Of a DNA stretch of 39,918 nucleotides, positions 16,174 through 24,443 are shown in pieces. Position 1 is the stretch's first letter, and every line of letters starts with the position of its first letter. The stretch lies in NCBI GenBank assembly GCA_040880065.1, contig JBBDJE010000015.1, positions 1 to 39,918 of the forward strand, given 5' to 3'. The DNA is from Abyssibius sp040880065. Lineage in GTDB: Bacteria; Pseudomonadota; Alphaproteobacteria; Rhodobacterales; Rhodobacteraceae. Position numbers and translations under genes: made by a program. A model generated the notes under the pieces. The model ran no database searches and had not been told where the DNA came from. It was given only the letters and a program-made list of their open reading frames with translations.

Positions 16174-18686
16174 GCGGTAAGGCTGAAAAAGTTGCGATTG
16201 TTATGCCGGTTTGGCGGCAGGCCAGTTTCGCTGATGAAGCGATCAGCTCGCTTTTTAGCCAGCAAGGCGAGGTAGATTGGCACCTGATAATCGTTAACGA
16301 TGGCTGCCCGGACCGCGAAACAGGTTACGCGCTGGAGGCTTGGCGACTTCGCGCGCAACATAAAATAACGGTGCTGACGCAAGAAAACGATGGCTTGGCG
16401 GCTGCGCGCAATGCCGGAATTGAATATGCGCTACGCGAACTGACTGTATCGGGAATCTTTTTTCTAGACGCGGATAACCGGCTGGACCCGACAGCCTTGC
16501 AGCTTTTTAACACGCTCCTTTCTGCGCAGCCTGACCATGACTGGTATTATCCAAATTTTGATATGTTCGGCCTTGATGAGTCGCAAGGTCATGGAGGCGA
16601 GTGGTCGCTATCGCGCATGGCAATTTCAAACATGTGTGATGCAGGGTCGCTTGTGCGCCGGCATGTGTTTGAGGCAGGTGTTCGTTTTGCGCCAGAGTTG
16701 CGCAACGGGTTTGAAGATTGGGATTTCTGGCTAAGCGCAGCCAAGCTTGGCTTTTGTGGCTATGCTGTGCCGGTCGCGTTTTTCCGCTACCGCAAACGAG
16801 GGCAGTCAATGTTGAGCGCTGCGCATGCGCAAGAACGGGCTGTGCTCCAATCCTTGCGCGTGCGCCATAAATGGCTGTTTGGAAAAGGTCGCCTTGCAGA
16901 AATATATGCCCAGGAATGGCCGCGGTTTGCATTCGTAAACCAGGATGGGTCTGCAGAATTTGGCGACTTCCCTTCACGTAATGCGCTTGCGGCGCAAGAT
17001 GTCGAGCGACATTGGTTCGCCGGCCGTGCTGAACCGTTTGAATCACGCATGCCGCAAACATGGGTCTTCGGGTCGCCGGAAGCATTTGCCTTTTTAAGGC
17101 AGGCAAAGCGTTTGGGCTCTGTTCTGCTTGAATTGGAGGCGAGCAATGCTGATGGCCATATCGGGATTGTCAGGTGCAAAGAATCCGACAGTGTCGCGCT
17201 TGAACCGCTAATGCGCCACTCTGACAAAGGATGGGAGGGTATAGCTGACGCTGCACTTATTTCGCTGCCAGCCCGACATATCGAGTATGCCCTGCAAGGG
17301 CAGGACTTGATGGAACGCATGACCCGCCTAATGTCTCACGGCACGATTTCGCCATTGGGTGTTTTTGCGCCCAACCCCGTTGGTTTTGCAACGCAGGCAG
17401 TCGAGGCTGCTGCGAGCTTTGTCGCCCGACTTTCGGAATCCGACTATAATTGTCCGGAAATTGCAAACGCGTCGGGGTGGCGTAAGCCTGCAAGTATTGC
17501 AAGCCCCCGGAATTTGTTCACCGAAACCCGGGCCTTGAACCATGGTGGGCTGCATTTGCCGGGCCAGATCAGATCGGGCAAAGATATCGGTTTTGTGCTG
17601 CCGATATTGCGATTTGGCGGAGTTGAAAAATGCGTTGTCGCGCTCGCTGGGGCGCTTCGGAGTCTTGGGGCGACACCGCATTTGTTTCTTTATGGCGACC
17701 AAGCCGCACAGGCAGAATCCTGGTTAAGCGCTTCTTTCAAAACCATTCATCAGATAACCCGCAAAGAGTTGCGTGATTGGTCGGGCAAACGCTATATGGG
17801 CACAGCCGATGGCCGCGCACCAAGTCATTGGCTGGCGGGCAGGGTCTTTGGGCCACTCACTGCTATGGATGCGGTCATTAACGCAGGTTGCGGCCCCATA
17901 AATTCGGGGGTTGGCGACCTGCGCCGATCCGGGGTTAAAACCGTAACATGGGAACACCTTGTCGAGGAAACCGACTTTGGGCGTTTGAGCGGCACACCCT
18001 ATTTGGCGCTGAGCAACGAAGCGGCATACGATCTGGTGCTTACCTGCTCGCAGCGTTTAGCAGACTGGATCACTGGTTTTGCGGTATCGCGCGACAAACT
18101 CCTACCCCTTCCCAATGGCCCCGGCTTTCCGGATATCCGCACGCATCGTGCGCCGCGTGATGCCCGCCTTCCACTTCGCGTGGGGTTTATGGGGCGGCTT
18201 GACCGTCAAAAGGGCGTGGACCGGTTTGTCGAGATCGCCACCGCTTTAAAGGGGCCACCATTTGCGTTTTCACTGGTTGGCGCGGCGGTTGTCGAGGCTG
18301 ATGACATCGCTCTTCCCGACTGGATCGAGCGTTTCCCGCTTGCGCGCACACCGAAAGAGCTTTCCGAAGCTTATGCGCGGCTGGATGTGCTGCTCATGCC
18401 ATCGCGCGCCGAGGGGCTGCCATTGGCTGTGCTTGAGGCACAGCGCGCCGGTGTTGTGCCGGTTATCAGCGATGTCGGGGCGGTGAGCGAGGCTGTAACT
18501 GATGGTGTAAATGGTATCTTGCTCAACCCGCAATCGCTGGTAGGTGACGGGATTGTCGCGCTGAAGCGGCTGGCGCAAGACCGCGCCTTGCTGCACCAAT
18601 TGGCAAGCGCGCCCGTTCCTGAAGATCGTTGGGCGGAAAACGCAGCCAAACTTTTGGCAGCCCTCGGTCTGGCCCCCCTTGCATAG
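16170..18686 (+). CDS. Bifunctional GT2-GT4 glycosyltransferase
   Basis: An 838-residue protein with two transferase domains. Residues ~7-240 form a GT2 (GT-A, inverting) domain: VAIVMPVWRQASFADEAI, IIVNDGCPD, the metal-binding D-A-D at 100-102 in FFLDADNRLDP, and the E-D pair at 182-183 in GFEDWDFWLSAA. A ~230-residue linker follows. A GT4 (GT-B, retaining) domain occupies ~475-838, with VGFMGRLDRQKGVDRF near 672 and the E-x7-E at E748 and E756 in EGLPLAVLEA, then ISDVGAVSEAV. The ATG at 16170 is chosen because it overlaps the previous stop (ATGA). Two fused transferases imply two successive linkages or a repeating disaccharide. Both active sites look intact. Confidence 0.9.
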   Translation: MSGKAEKVAIVMPVWRQASFADEAISSLFSQQGEVDWHLIIVNDGCPDRETGYALEAWRLRAQHKITVLTQENDGLAAARNAGIEYALRELTVSGIFFLDADNRLDPTALQLFNTLLSAQPDHDWYYPNFDMFGLDESQGHGGEWSLSRMAISNMCDAGSLVRRHVFEAGVRFAPELRNGFEDWDFWLSAAKLGFCGYAVPVAFFRYRKRGQSMLSAAHAQERAVLQSLRVRHKWLFGKGRLAEIYAQEWPRFAFVNQDGSAEFGDFPSRNALAAQDVERHWFAGRAEPFESRMPQTWVFGSPEAFAFLRQAKRLGSVLLELEASNADGHIGIVRCKESDSVALEPLMRHSDKGWEGIADAALISLPARHIEYALQGQDLMERMTRLMSHGTISPLGVFAPNPVGFATQAVEAAASFVARLSESDYNCPEIANASGWRKPASIASPRNLFTETRALNHGGLHLPGQIRSGKDIGFVLPILRFGGVEKCVVALAGALRSLGATPHLFLYGDQAAQAESWLSASFKTIHQITRKELRDWSGKRYMGTADGRAPSHWLAGRVFGPLTAMDAVINAGCGPINSGVGDLRRSGVKTVTWEHLVEETDFGRLSGTPYLALSNEAAYDLVLTCSQRLADWITGFAVSRDKLLPLPNGPGFPDIRTHRAPRDARLPLRVGFMGRLDRQKGVDRFVEIATALKGPPFAFSLVGAAVVEADDIALPDWIERFPLARTPKELSEAYARLDVLLMPSRAEGLPLAVLEAQRAGVVPVISDVGAVSEAVTDGVNGILLNPQSLVGDGIVALKRLAQDRALLHQLASAPVPEDRWAENAAKLLAALGLAPLA

Positions 18687-18707
18687 GCGCATATGTTGCG
18701 CTATCCG
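18679..18707 (+). promoter_or_regulatory. Possible promoter of tRNA-Trp inside the end of the GT gene
   Basis: TTGCAT (18679-18684), a 17-base spacer and TATCCG (18702-18707) lie 19 bases before the tRNA. The boxes are weak, and the -35 overlaps the last codons of the transferase. The tRNA needs either such a promoter or read-through from the island. Confidence 0.28.
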
Positions 18708-18725
18708 GTCTTTACCGTAAGGCAT

Positions 18726-18801
18726 AGGGGTTTAGCTCAGTTGGTAGAGCATCGGTCTCCAAAACCGAGGGTCGTGGGTTCGAGTCCCTCAGCCCCTGCC
18801 A
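18726..18801 (+). tRNA. trpT: tRNA-Trp (CCA anticodon)
   Basis: A 76-base cloverleaf. The acceptor stem AGGGGTT pairs with AGCCCCT (one G-U pair). The D arm contains AGCTCAGTTGGTAGAGC. The anticodon stem TCGGT/ACCGA carries loop CTCCAAA with anticodon CCA at 18759-18761. The T arm is GTGGGTTCGAGTCCCTC, the discriminator is G, and 3' CCA is encoded. tRNA-Trp next to tuf and secE is a known bacterial arrangement; here it is displaced from both. It starts 39 bases after the GT2-GT4 gene. Confidence 0.97.
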
Positions 18802-18826
18802 TCGGTCCCCACAGCAACACCCGAGC

Positions 18827-19885
18827 CTAGCTACTGCCGCACATCGTGCACAGGGCCAGCGGTTCTGCCCCCATGGCCAGCCCAAGGGTTGCGCGAAGGG
18901 CGATCATGGCGGAAACTGGCGGCAAAACCGCGATTTTTGGCGGGGTCAGGCCCGTTGCGCGTATCTGCATGAAGCTTGAGGCGGCGACCTTTTCGCCAAG
19001 GATGATGTCTTCCATCGGTGGGATGGGAATGGGCGGTGGCGCGAGTTTTATATTGATATTAGCCGCCGCTGCAGCGTTCAACGTGGCAGAAAGGCTGGCG
19101 GTGAATTTCGCCATGGTGGCTGGTGAAAGCGCGGCTGGCCCAAATGCGGCGGCTATGACCGCCATCGCCTCGGCAATTGCGGCGGCTTTCAAGACCAGCT
19201 TCATGGAAACCGGAAATGCCGGGGGGACGACCTGCGCCAGAACCGACAGGCGCGCCTGAAAGGCGGCGGCCACTGCAGTTGGGTCGCCTAAAGGCACATT
19301 CAGTGTTTCACAAGCCTGAACGAGTGCGGGCAGCGCGGCAACCGCCTGCAGCTTCATGCGCAGCGGCGCTGTCAGCGCGGCATTGGCCGCCGCCAGCCCA
19401 GCCGCAGCATGGGCCTTTGCGGCAACGTTTTCCGAGAAGCTGGCGCTGAGCGGGTCCAGCCCGTCCAGCTTCAGTTGTGCGACCAGCCGTGCGGTTGCGG
19501 TGATTTTTGCAATCGCAGTCATGTCGATCTTGGCGACTGCCGAAAAGGTTGCGGGCGGCAATCGGGCAAGTGAACCGGCGGATGCCCCAAGCTGCTCGGA
19601 CAGCTTTATCGGGTCCATCAGGTTGTAGGTGCCCGCCGCCACCTTAAGCGTGGCTGCCAGTTGCATCAGTCCACCCGCACCAAATGCCGCCTGAATGTTT
19701 GGCAAAGCGCTGGCGGTATAGGCAAGACCGCCGATATCCACCTTGGCGGCGGCGGCGGCCTGAGCGGCCATCTGAAGTTTGACGACGGCGGCGGCCGGGC
19801 CCAGGGTTAGGCTGGACATGGCCGAGGCCGAGGCGACGAGGCCGGAAACCGCACTGGGTGAAATGTGGCAAAGACATGAACTCAT
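18827..19885 (-). CDS. Ala-rich protein with terminal Cys motifs, unknown function
   Basis: A 352-residue protein with strongly alanine-biased helical sequence along nearly its whole length, and Leu, Met and Val at regular spacing, as in long helical bundles. It begins MSSCLCHIS (C4, C6, H7) and ends ALCTMCGSS (C346, C349), so a CxCH and a CxxC motif cap the two ends. A Pro-rich break (PPPIPIPPMEDIILGEK) lies at about residue 285. No signal peptide or clear membrane segment is seen. The ATG has a good AAGGAT ribosome site. It points towards tRNA-Trp, with 25 bases between them, and is divergent from the aldo/keto reductase gene. I do not recognise the family. Alternatives include a secretion-system-associated or phage-derived structural protein; nothing here decides. 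Confidence 0.75.
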   Translation of the reverse strand: MSSCLCHISPSAVSGLVASASAMSSLTLGPAAAVVKLQMAAQAAAAAKVDIGGLAYTASALPNIQAAFGAGGLMQLAATLKVAAGTYNLMDPIKLSEQLGASAGSLARLPPATFSAVAKIDMTAIAKITATARLVAQLKLDGLDPLSASFSENVAAKAHAAAGLAAANAALTAPLRMKLQAVAALPALVQACETLNVPLGDPTAVAAAFQARLSVLAQVVPPAFPVSMKLVLKAAAIAEAMAVIAAAFGPAALSPATMAKFTASLSATLNAAAAANINIKLAPPPIPIPPMEDIILGEKVAASSFMQIRATGLTPPKIAVLPPVSAMIALRATLGLAMGAEPLALCTMCGSS

Positions 19886-20026
19886 CTACGAATATCCTTG
19901 GCTAAAATATCCTCTAAATCTGGCCGAGAAGCTGAGTGTTGGCAAGGAATTTGGTGGCTATCCAGTTTGGGCTTGATTGCCGGACCACGTTCGGCGTTAA
20001 CTGCTGTATCGTTACAGGAGTAAGAA

Positions 20027-21058
20027 ATGCGCTATATGCCCGCCGAAAATCGCTATGAGAAAATGCCCTATCGCCGTCTTGGGCGTTCGGGGCTGAAACT
20101 GCCCGCAATATCGCTTGGGCTTTGGCATAATTTCGGCGGTGACACGCCGCACGATACCAAGCGCGCCATGTGCCATGCGGCGTTTGATCATGGCATCACG
20201 CATTTTGACCTTGCCAATAACTACGGCCCGCCGCCGGGTTCGGCTGAGCATGCCTTCGGCTCTATTCTGAAAGAGGATTTTGCCCCATTTCGCGACGAGA
20301 TGATCATTTCCTCCAAGGCGGGTTACCTGATGTGGGGCGGCCCTTATGGTGAATGGGGCAGCCGGAAATATCTGGTGGCGTCTTGCGACCAATCGCTCAA
20401 ACGCATGGGGCTGGATTATGTCGATATCTTCTATTCCCACAGGTTTGACCCGGAAACACCGCTTGAAGAAACCATGGGCGCGCTTGACTATATCGTGCGC
20501 TCGGGCCGCGCGCTTTACGCAGGAATTTCGTCGTATAATTCCGAACACACGCGCAAGGCCGCAGCCATTCTGAAGGACCTTGGCACGCCCTGCGTGATCC
20601 ACCAGCCGAGCTACAACATGCTGAACCGCTGGGTTGAGCGCGACGGGCTGAAAGATACGCTGCACGAACTTGGCATCGGCTCCATCGCATTTACGCCGCT
20701 TGCGCAGGGGATGCTGACAAAGAAGTATCTGCATGGTGTGCCGCAGGACAGCCGCGCGGCGCAGGATAAATCGCTGGACCAGAACATGCTGTCGGATAAA
20801 GCCATCGCGAATATCAGGAAACTGAATGAGATTGCTGAAACCCGTGGCCAGACGCTGGCGCAGATGGCCATAGCATGGGTGCTGCGTGATGGTGGCATTA
20901 CCAGTGCGCTGATTGGTGCAAGCCGGGCCTCGCAGGTTGTCGATTGCGCGGGCGCGGTGGATAATCTCGACTTTACAACCGAGGAACTGGCCCTGATCGA
21001 CACTTATGCCGATGAGGAAAACATCAACCTCTGGGCGCAATCGTCGCAGCTTGACTAG
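20027..21058 (+). CDS. Aldo/keto reductase, YghZ/GPR-like
   Basis: A 343-residue NADPH-dependent oxidoreductase of the AKR superfamily. The catalytic tetrad is visible as D61 and Y66 (FDLANNYGPPPG), K97 (ISSKAGY) and H138 (FYSHRFDP). The sequence WHNFGGD near the N-terminus and the MWGGPYGEWGSRKYL stretch are typical of the L-glyceraldehyde-3-phosphate reductase (YghZ/Gpr) subgroup. The ATG has an ideal AGGAG site. The GH43 gene starts 30 bases downstream, so the two are probably an operon for sugar use. The true substrate is not certain. Confidence 0.92.
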   Translation: MRYMPAENRYEKMPYRRLGRSGLKLPAISLGLWHNFGGDTPHDTKRAMCHAAFDHGITHFDLANNYGPPPGSAEHAFGSILKEDFAPFRDEMIISSKAGYLMWGGPYGEWGSRKYLVASCDQSLKRMGLDYVDIFYSHRFDPETPLEETMGALDYIVRSGRALYAGISSYNSEHTRKAAAILKDLGTPCVIHQPSYNMLNRWVERDGLKDTLHELGIGSIAFTPLAQGMLTKKYLHGVPQDSRAAQDKSLDQNMLSDKAIANIRKLNEIAETRGQTLAQMAIAWVLRDGGITSALIGASRASQVVDCAGAVDNLDFTTEELALIDTYADEENINLWAQSSQLD

Positions 21059-21088
21059 GTTGCAACGCATAATTTCGGGGCCAATCAG

Positions 21089-22684
21089 ATGATCAGAAAT
21101 CCCATTTTGCCGGGCTTTAACGCTGACCCGTCGATCTGCCGTGTTGGCGAAGACTACTATATCGCCACCTCGACCTTTGAATGGTATCCGGGGGTGCAGA
21201 TCCATCATTCCCGCGATCTGGTGAACTGGACGCTGGTGGCGCGCCCGCTCAGCCGCGCGGCATTGCTTGACATGCGCGGCAACCCCGATAGCTGCGGCGT
21301 CTGGGCACCCTGCCTAAGCCATGCCGATGGCCGCTTCTGGCTGGTTTACACCGATGTGAAGCGGCTCGATGGTGCCTTCAAGGATGCGCATAATTACATT
21401 GTAACCTGCAAAACCATAGATGGAGACTGGAGCGACCGGATCTATGTAAACTCATCCGGCTTTGACCCGTCGTTGTTTCATGATGATGACGGGCGCAAAT
21501 GGTTCATGAACATGCAGTGGAACCATCGCGGCAAAGGCACGGGCGGCAACCCCAAACATGCTTCGTTTGACGGGATTTTGCTGCAGGAATGGAGCGCCGC
21601 GCGCGGGCTGTTTGGCCCGGTGCGCAATGTCTATGCAGGCTCGCCGCGCGGGTTGACCGAAGCGCCGCATTTGTTCAAGCGCAACGGCTGGTATTACATG
21701 ACCGTGGCCGAGGGTGGCACCGGCTATGACCATGCCGTCACCATGGCGCGGTCGCGCAGCATTTGGGGGCCGTATGAAACCCAGCCCGACGGGCATTTGC
21801 TTTGCGCCGCCGACGCGCCCGACCACCCGATCCAGCGCACTGGCCACGGGCAGGTCGTGCAAACGCATTGGGGTGATACCTATCACACCTTCCTGATGGG
21901 CCGCCCGTTGCCCGGTCGTTTCTGCCCGATGGGGCGCGAAACCGGCATCGAGCGTTGCGTGTGGGGTGATGATGACTGGCTGTATCTGCAAGCCGGTGGC
22001 CAGCTTGCGCGGGTTGAAGTGCCAAGCCCGACAAATGCCATGCCTGCACCGGACAGGGCCGCGCGCGATGTGTTTGACAAACCGCGCTTGCCGGATGCAT
22101 TCCAATGGCTGCGCCTGCCGGAGCCTGCCCGCATTTTCGCGCTTGGCAATGGTGCGCTTACGCTGTTTGGCCGCGAGAGTATTGGCAGTTGGTTCGAGCA
22201 GGCGCTTGTGGCGCGCCGTCAGGAGCATTTTCAGTATCGCGCGGAAACGCAGGTAAATTTTACACCCGAAACCTACCAGCAGGCCGCGGGGTTGACCACC
22301 TATTACAACCGCAGCAAGTTCCACGCGCTGATGGTCACGCATGAGCCGGGGCAGGGGCGGGTGTTGAGCATCATGTCGTGCCTTGGTGACTGGCCCGAGG
22401 GCGCTTTGAGCTTTGCGCTCGTTGCACCCGTTTCACTGGCCGACGGCCCGGTCGAACTGGCTGTGGCGGTTGATCGTGCCAGCCAGCAGTTTTTCTGGCG
22501 ACAAAAAGGCGAATGGCAGGCCATTGGCCCCAAACTCGATGCCAGCCTGATTTCCGACGAGGGCGGGCGCGGTGAACATGCGAGCTTTACGGGTGCATTT
22601 GTCGGCATGGTCGCCTTTGACACAAGCGGGCAGGGGATGCCCGCCCGCTTTGGCCATTTCAACTACCTTCCGCAGGGCGGCTAG
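21089..22684 (+). CDS. Glycoside hydrolase family 43, beta-xylosidase-like
   Basis: A 531-residue protein with the five-bladed propeller of GH43: the catalytic base D13 in GFNADPSICRV, the pKa-modulating D126 in SSGFDPSLFHDDDG, and the catalytic acid E191 in GLTEAPHLFKRNGWYYM. The last ~200 residues form the C-terminal beta-sandwich seen in xylan 1,4-beta-xylosidases and arabinofuranosidases of this type. No signal peptide is visible, so it likely acts in the cytoplasm on imported xylo-oligosaccharides. It is cotranscribed with the aldo/keto reductase and ends 92 bases from the convergent aminotransferase gene. Xylosidase versus arabinofuranosidase cannot be fixed from sequence. Confidence 0.93.
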   Translation: MIRNPILPGFNADPSICRVGEDYYIATSTFEWYPGVQIHHSRDLVNWTLVARPLSRAALLDMRGNPDSCGVWAPCLSHADGRFWLVYTDVKRLDGAFKDAHNYIVTCKTIDGDWSDRIYVNSSGFDPSLFHDDDGRKWFMNMQWNHRGKGTGGNPKHASFDGILLQEWSAARGLFGPVRNVYAGSPRGLTEAPHLFKRNGWYYMTVAEGGTGYDHAVTMARSRSIWGPYETQPDGHLLCAADAPDHPIQRTGHGQVVQTHWGDTYHTFLMGRPLPGRFCPMGRETGIERCVWGDDDWLYLQAGGQLARVEVPSPTNAMPAPDRAARDVFDKPRLPDAFQWLRLPEPARIFALGNGALTLFGRESIGSWFEQALVARRQEHFQYRAETQVNFTPETYQQAAGLTTYYNRSKFHALMVTHEPGQGRVLSIMSCLGDWPEGALSFALVAPVSLADGPVELAVAVDRASQQFFWRQKGEWQAIGPKLDASLISDEGGRGEHASFTGAFVGMVAFDTSGQGMPARFGHFNYLPQGG

Positions 22685-22776
22685 GCTGGTATGCCGCTGG
22701 CATTCCGCTGGCGGCGCGGCAGGGCCAGCACGCATTGCGCCTTCACGCCCGCCCCGCCTGATAGCGCGGCACCCGT

Positions 22777-23913
22777 TCAGCCGCCAAGGCCCGCCGCATC
22801 TAGCGCCGCTTGCAATGTGGCGACGGTGGCTTCTGTGTCGGCCAGCTTGTCAAGCCCAAACAGGCCAAGCCGGAAGGTGGAAAACCCCTCGGGTTCGTCG
22901 CATTGCAGTGGCACACCGGCGGCGATTTGTATGCCCTGCGCCGCAAAGCGCTTGCCGTTCTGCACATCCGGCGCATCGGTATAGCTGACAACAACGCCCG
23001 GCGCTTCAAAACCTTGCGCGGCAACCGATTGGATGCCGCGTTGGGCCAGCACCTCTCGCACACGGCGGCCTAGTGTGGCTTGCGCGGTTTTCAGCGCCTC
23101 AAAGCCGAAGGCTTCGGCCTCGGCAATGGCATCGCGTAGCATCAACAGCCCCTCGGTGGGCAGGGTGGCGTGATAGGCGTGGCCGCCACCTTCATAGGCT
23201 TTCATGATTTTCAGCCAGATGCGCAGATCGGCGGCAAAGCTGCTGGAGCTGCGGCTTTGCACCAGTGCTTCGGCGCGGTCGTTGAGCATGACAATCCCCG
23301 CGCAGGGCGTTGAAGACCAGCCCTTTTGCGGCGCTGAAATCAGCACATCGACCCCCAGTGCCGCCATATCCACCCAGATGCAGCCCGAGGCGATACAATC
23401 AAGCACCAGTATCCCGCCGGCTTCGTGAGCCGCACTGGCAAGTGCCGCGATATAGTCATCAGGCAGGATGATGCCTGACGAGGTTTCCACATGCGGGGCA
23501 AACACCACGCCGGGGCGGTGCTTTTTTATGGCGGTAATGGCCTGGTCAATCGGCACGGGTGCAAATGGTGCGGTGGGGGCATTGCTGGTCTGGTGTGCTT
23601 TCAGCACGGTATGGCTTTTGTGAAAGCCGCCAGCGTCAAGGAGCTGGCTCCAGCGAAAGGAAAACCAGCCGTTGCGAATGGTCAGCACATCCTGACCACC
23701 GGCAAACTGGCGGGCGACAGCCTCCATTGCGAATGTGCCGCCTCCGGGCACCAGCGCGATATGCGCAGCACCGTAAACGCCGCGCAGCTTTGCGGAAATC
23801 TCGCGCATGGCGGCTTGGAACTTCTGGCTCATATGATTGGTGGAGCGGTCGGTGAACACGACGGAAAATTCGCGCAGACCGTCGGCATCTACTTGGGGGT
23901 GCAGGGCTTTCAT
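22777..23913 (-). CDS. Class V aminotransferase (alanine-glyoxylate aminotransferase-like)
   Basis: A 378-residue PLP enzyme. The PLP-binding lysine is K197 in ISAPQKGWSS. The cofactor aspartate is D172 in LVLDCIASGC. The HVETSSG motif (141-147) is the HxETSTG element of alanine-glyoxylate, serine-glyoxylate and related aminotransferases, and LVPGGGTFAMEAV binds phosphate. I start at ATG 23913, which has a strong AAAGGAAAA site. A longer in-frame extension back to 24324 runs through the secE region and is spurious. The amino donor and acceptor are not determined. It is divergent from secE. Confidence 0.9.
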   Translation of the reverse strand: MKALHPQVDADGLREFSVVFTDRSTNHMSQKFQAAMREISAKLRGVYGAAHIALVPGGGTFAMEAVARQFAGGQDVLTIRNGWFSFRWSQLLDAGGFHKSHTVLKAHQTSNAPTAPFAPVPIDQAITAIKKHRPGVVFAPHVETSSGIILPDDYIAALASAAHEAGGILVLDCIASGCIWVDMAALGVDVLISAPQKGWSSTPCAGIVMLNDRAEALVQSRSSSSFAADLRIWLKIMKAYEGGGHAYHATLPTEGLLMLRDAIAEAEAFGFEALKTAQATLGRRVREVLAQRGIQSVAAQGFEAPGVVVSYTDAPDVQNGKRFAAQGIQIAAGVPLQCDEPEGFSTFRLGLFGLDKLADTEATVATLQAALDAAGLGG

Positions 23914-24016
23914 GGGTTTTCCTTTTATTGCAACCCTATTGGTGACCATGTGGCGCGCGCTTGTCCAGAGGCTGGACTGGCGCAAGGGTGAAAATGCCGA
24001 ACGCCGCGCTGGGCGC

Positions 24017-24045
24017 TTGAACTTGTTGGCAAGAATAAGTATGTG
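24017..24045 (+). promoter_or_regulatory. Candidate promoter of secE-nusG
   Basis: TTGAAC (24017-24022), a 17-base spacer and TATGTG (24040-24045) lie in the 178-base divergent gap, 46 bases before the secE start. Confidence 0.45.
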
Positions 24046-24091
24046 TGCCCCGCTGGTGCGCCCGATGCGCGCCACACCAAAGGAGCGTGAC

Positions 24092-24283
24092 ATGGCCAAC
24101 CCGTTGAAATTTGTGCAGCAGACCCGCGCGGAAATTGCCAAGGTCGTCTGGCCCACACGCCGTGAAACCACCTTGACCACGGTCATGGTCTTTATCATGG
24201 CGACCGTGCTCGCGATCTTTTTCATGCTTGTCGACATTCTTATCCGCTTCGGGCTTGAAGGGATTTTGTCGCTCGCCTCTTGA
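24092..24283 (+). CDS. secE: Preprotein translocase subunit SecE
   Basis: A 63-residue protein, the usual short alphaproteobacterial form with one membrane segment. The conserved cytoplasmic amphipathic part (FVQQTRAEIAKVVWPTRRET) is followed by a hydrophobic helix at ~30-52 (TVMVFIMATVLAIFFMLVDI). It is an essential partner of SecY in the inner-membrane protein channel. ATG 24092 has an AAAGGAG site. The position upstream of nusG is conserved across bacteria. Confidence 0.96.
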   Translation: MANPLKFVQQTRAEIAKVVWPTRRETTLTTVMVFIMATVLAIFFMLVDILIRFGLEGILSLAS

Positions 24284-24372
24284 ACCATGGGCGATCTGGG
24301 GCTATACGCGACGCTTCCAGACATGACGGGTGCCCAGCGATTCGGCGGCGCCCTTTGTGCTGTTTAGACGGT

Positions 24373-24401
24373 TTGCAGCATCAAGCTGTTGAAAATATAA
24401 A
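24373..24401 (+). promoter_or_regulatory. Candidate promoter of nusG and the r-protein operon
   Basis: TTGCAG (24373-24378), a 17-base spacer and TATAAA (24396-24401) lie 43 bases before nusG. The -10 box is close to consensus (5/6). The 160-base secE-nusG gap is longer than co-translation needs, which fits an internal promoter. Confidence 0.45.
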
Positions 24402-24443
24402 ATAAACGGCCGTTGGTCGAATTGAATTGAGGATGTGGGCAGC

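Noticed and set aside
18726..18801. tRNA-Trp as an integration (att) site for the island
   Set aside because: No integrase gene and no second copy of the tRNA 3' end were seen in the window, so tRNA-targeted integration is not supported.
20012..21208. 398-residue open frame antisense to the aldo/keto reductase
   Set aside because: The sense frame has a full catalytic tetrad and a good ribosome site; the antisense frame has neither.
23914..24324. N-terminal extension of the aminotransferase frame across secE
   Set aside because: The extension is not aminotransferase-like and overlaps secE; ATG 23913 has a strong ribosome site.
24288..24368. 26-codon ATG frame between secE and nusG
   Set aside because: It is short, lacks a ribosome site and lies over the likely nusG promoter region.
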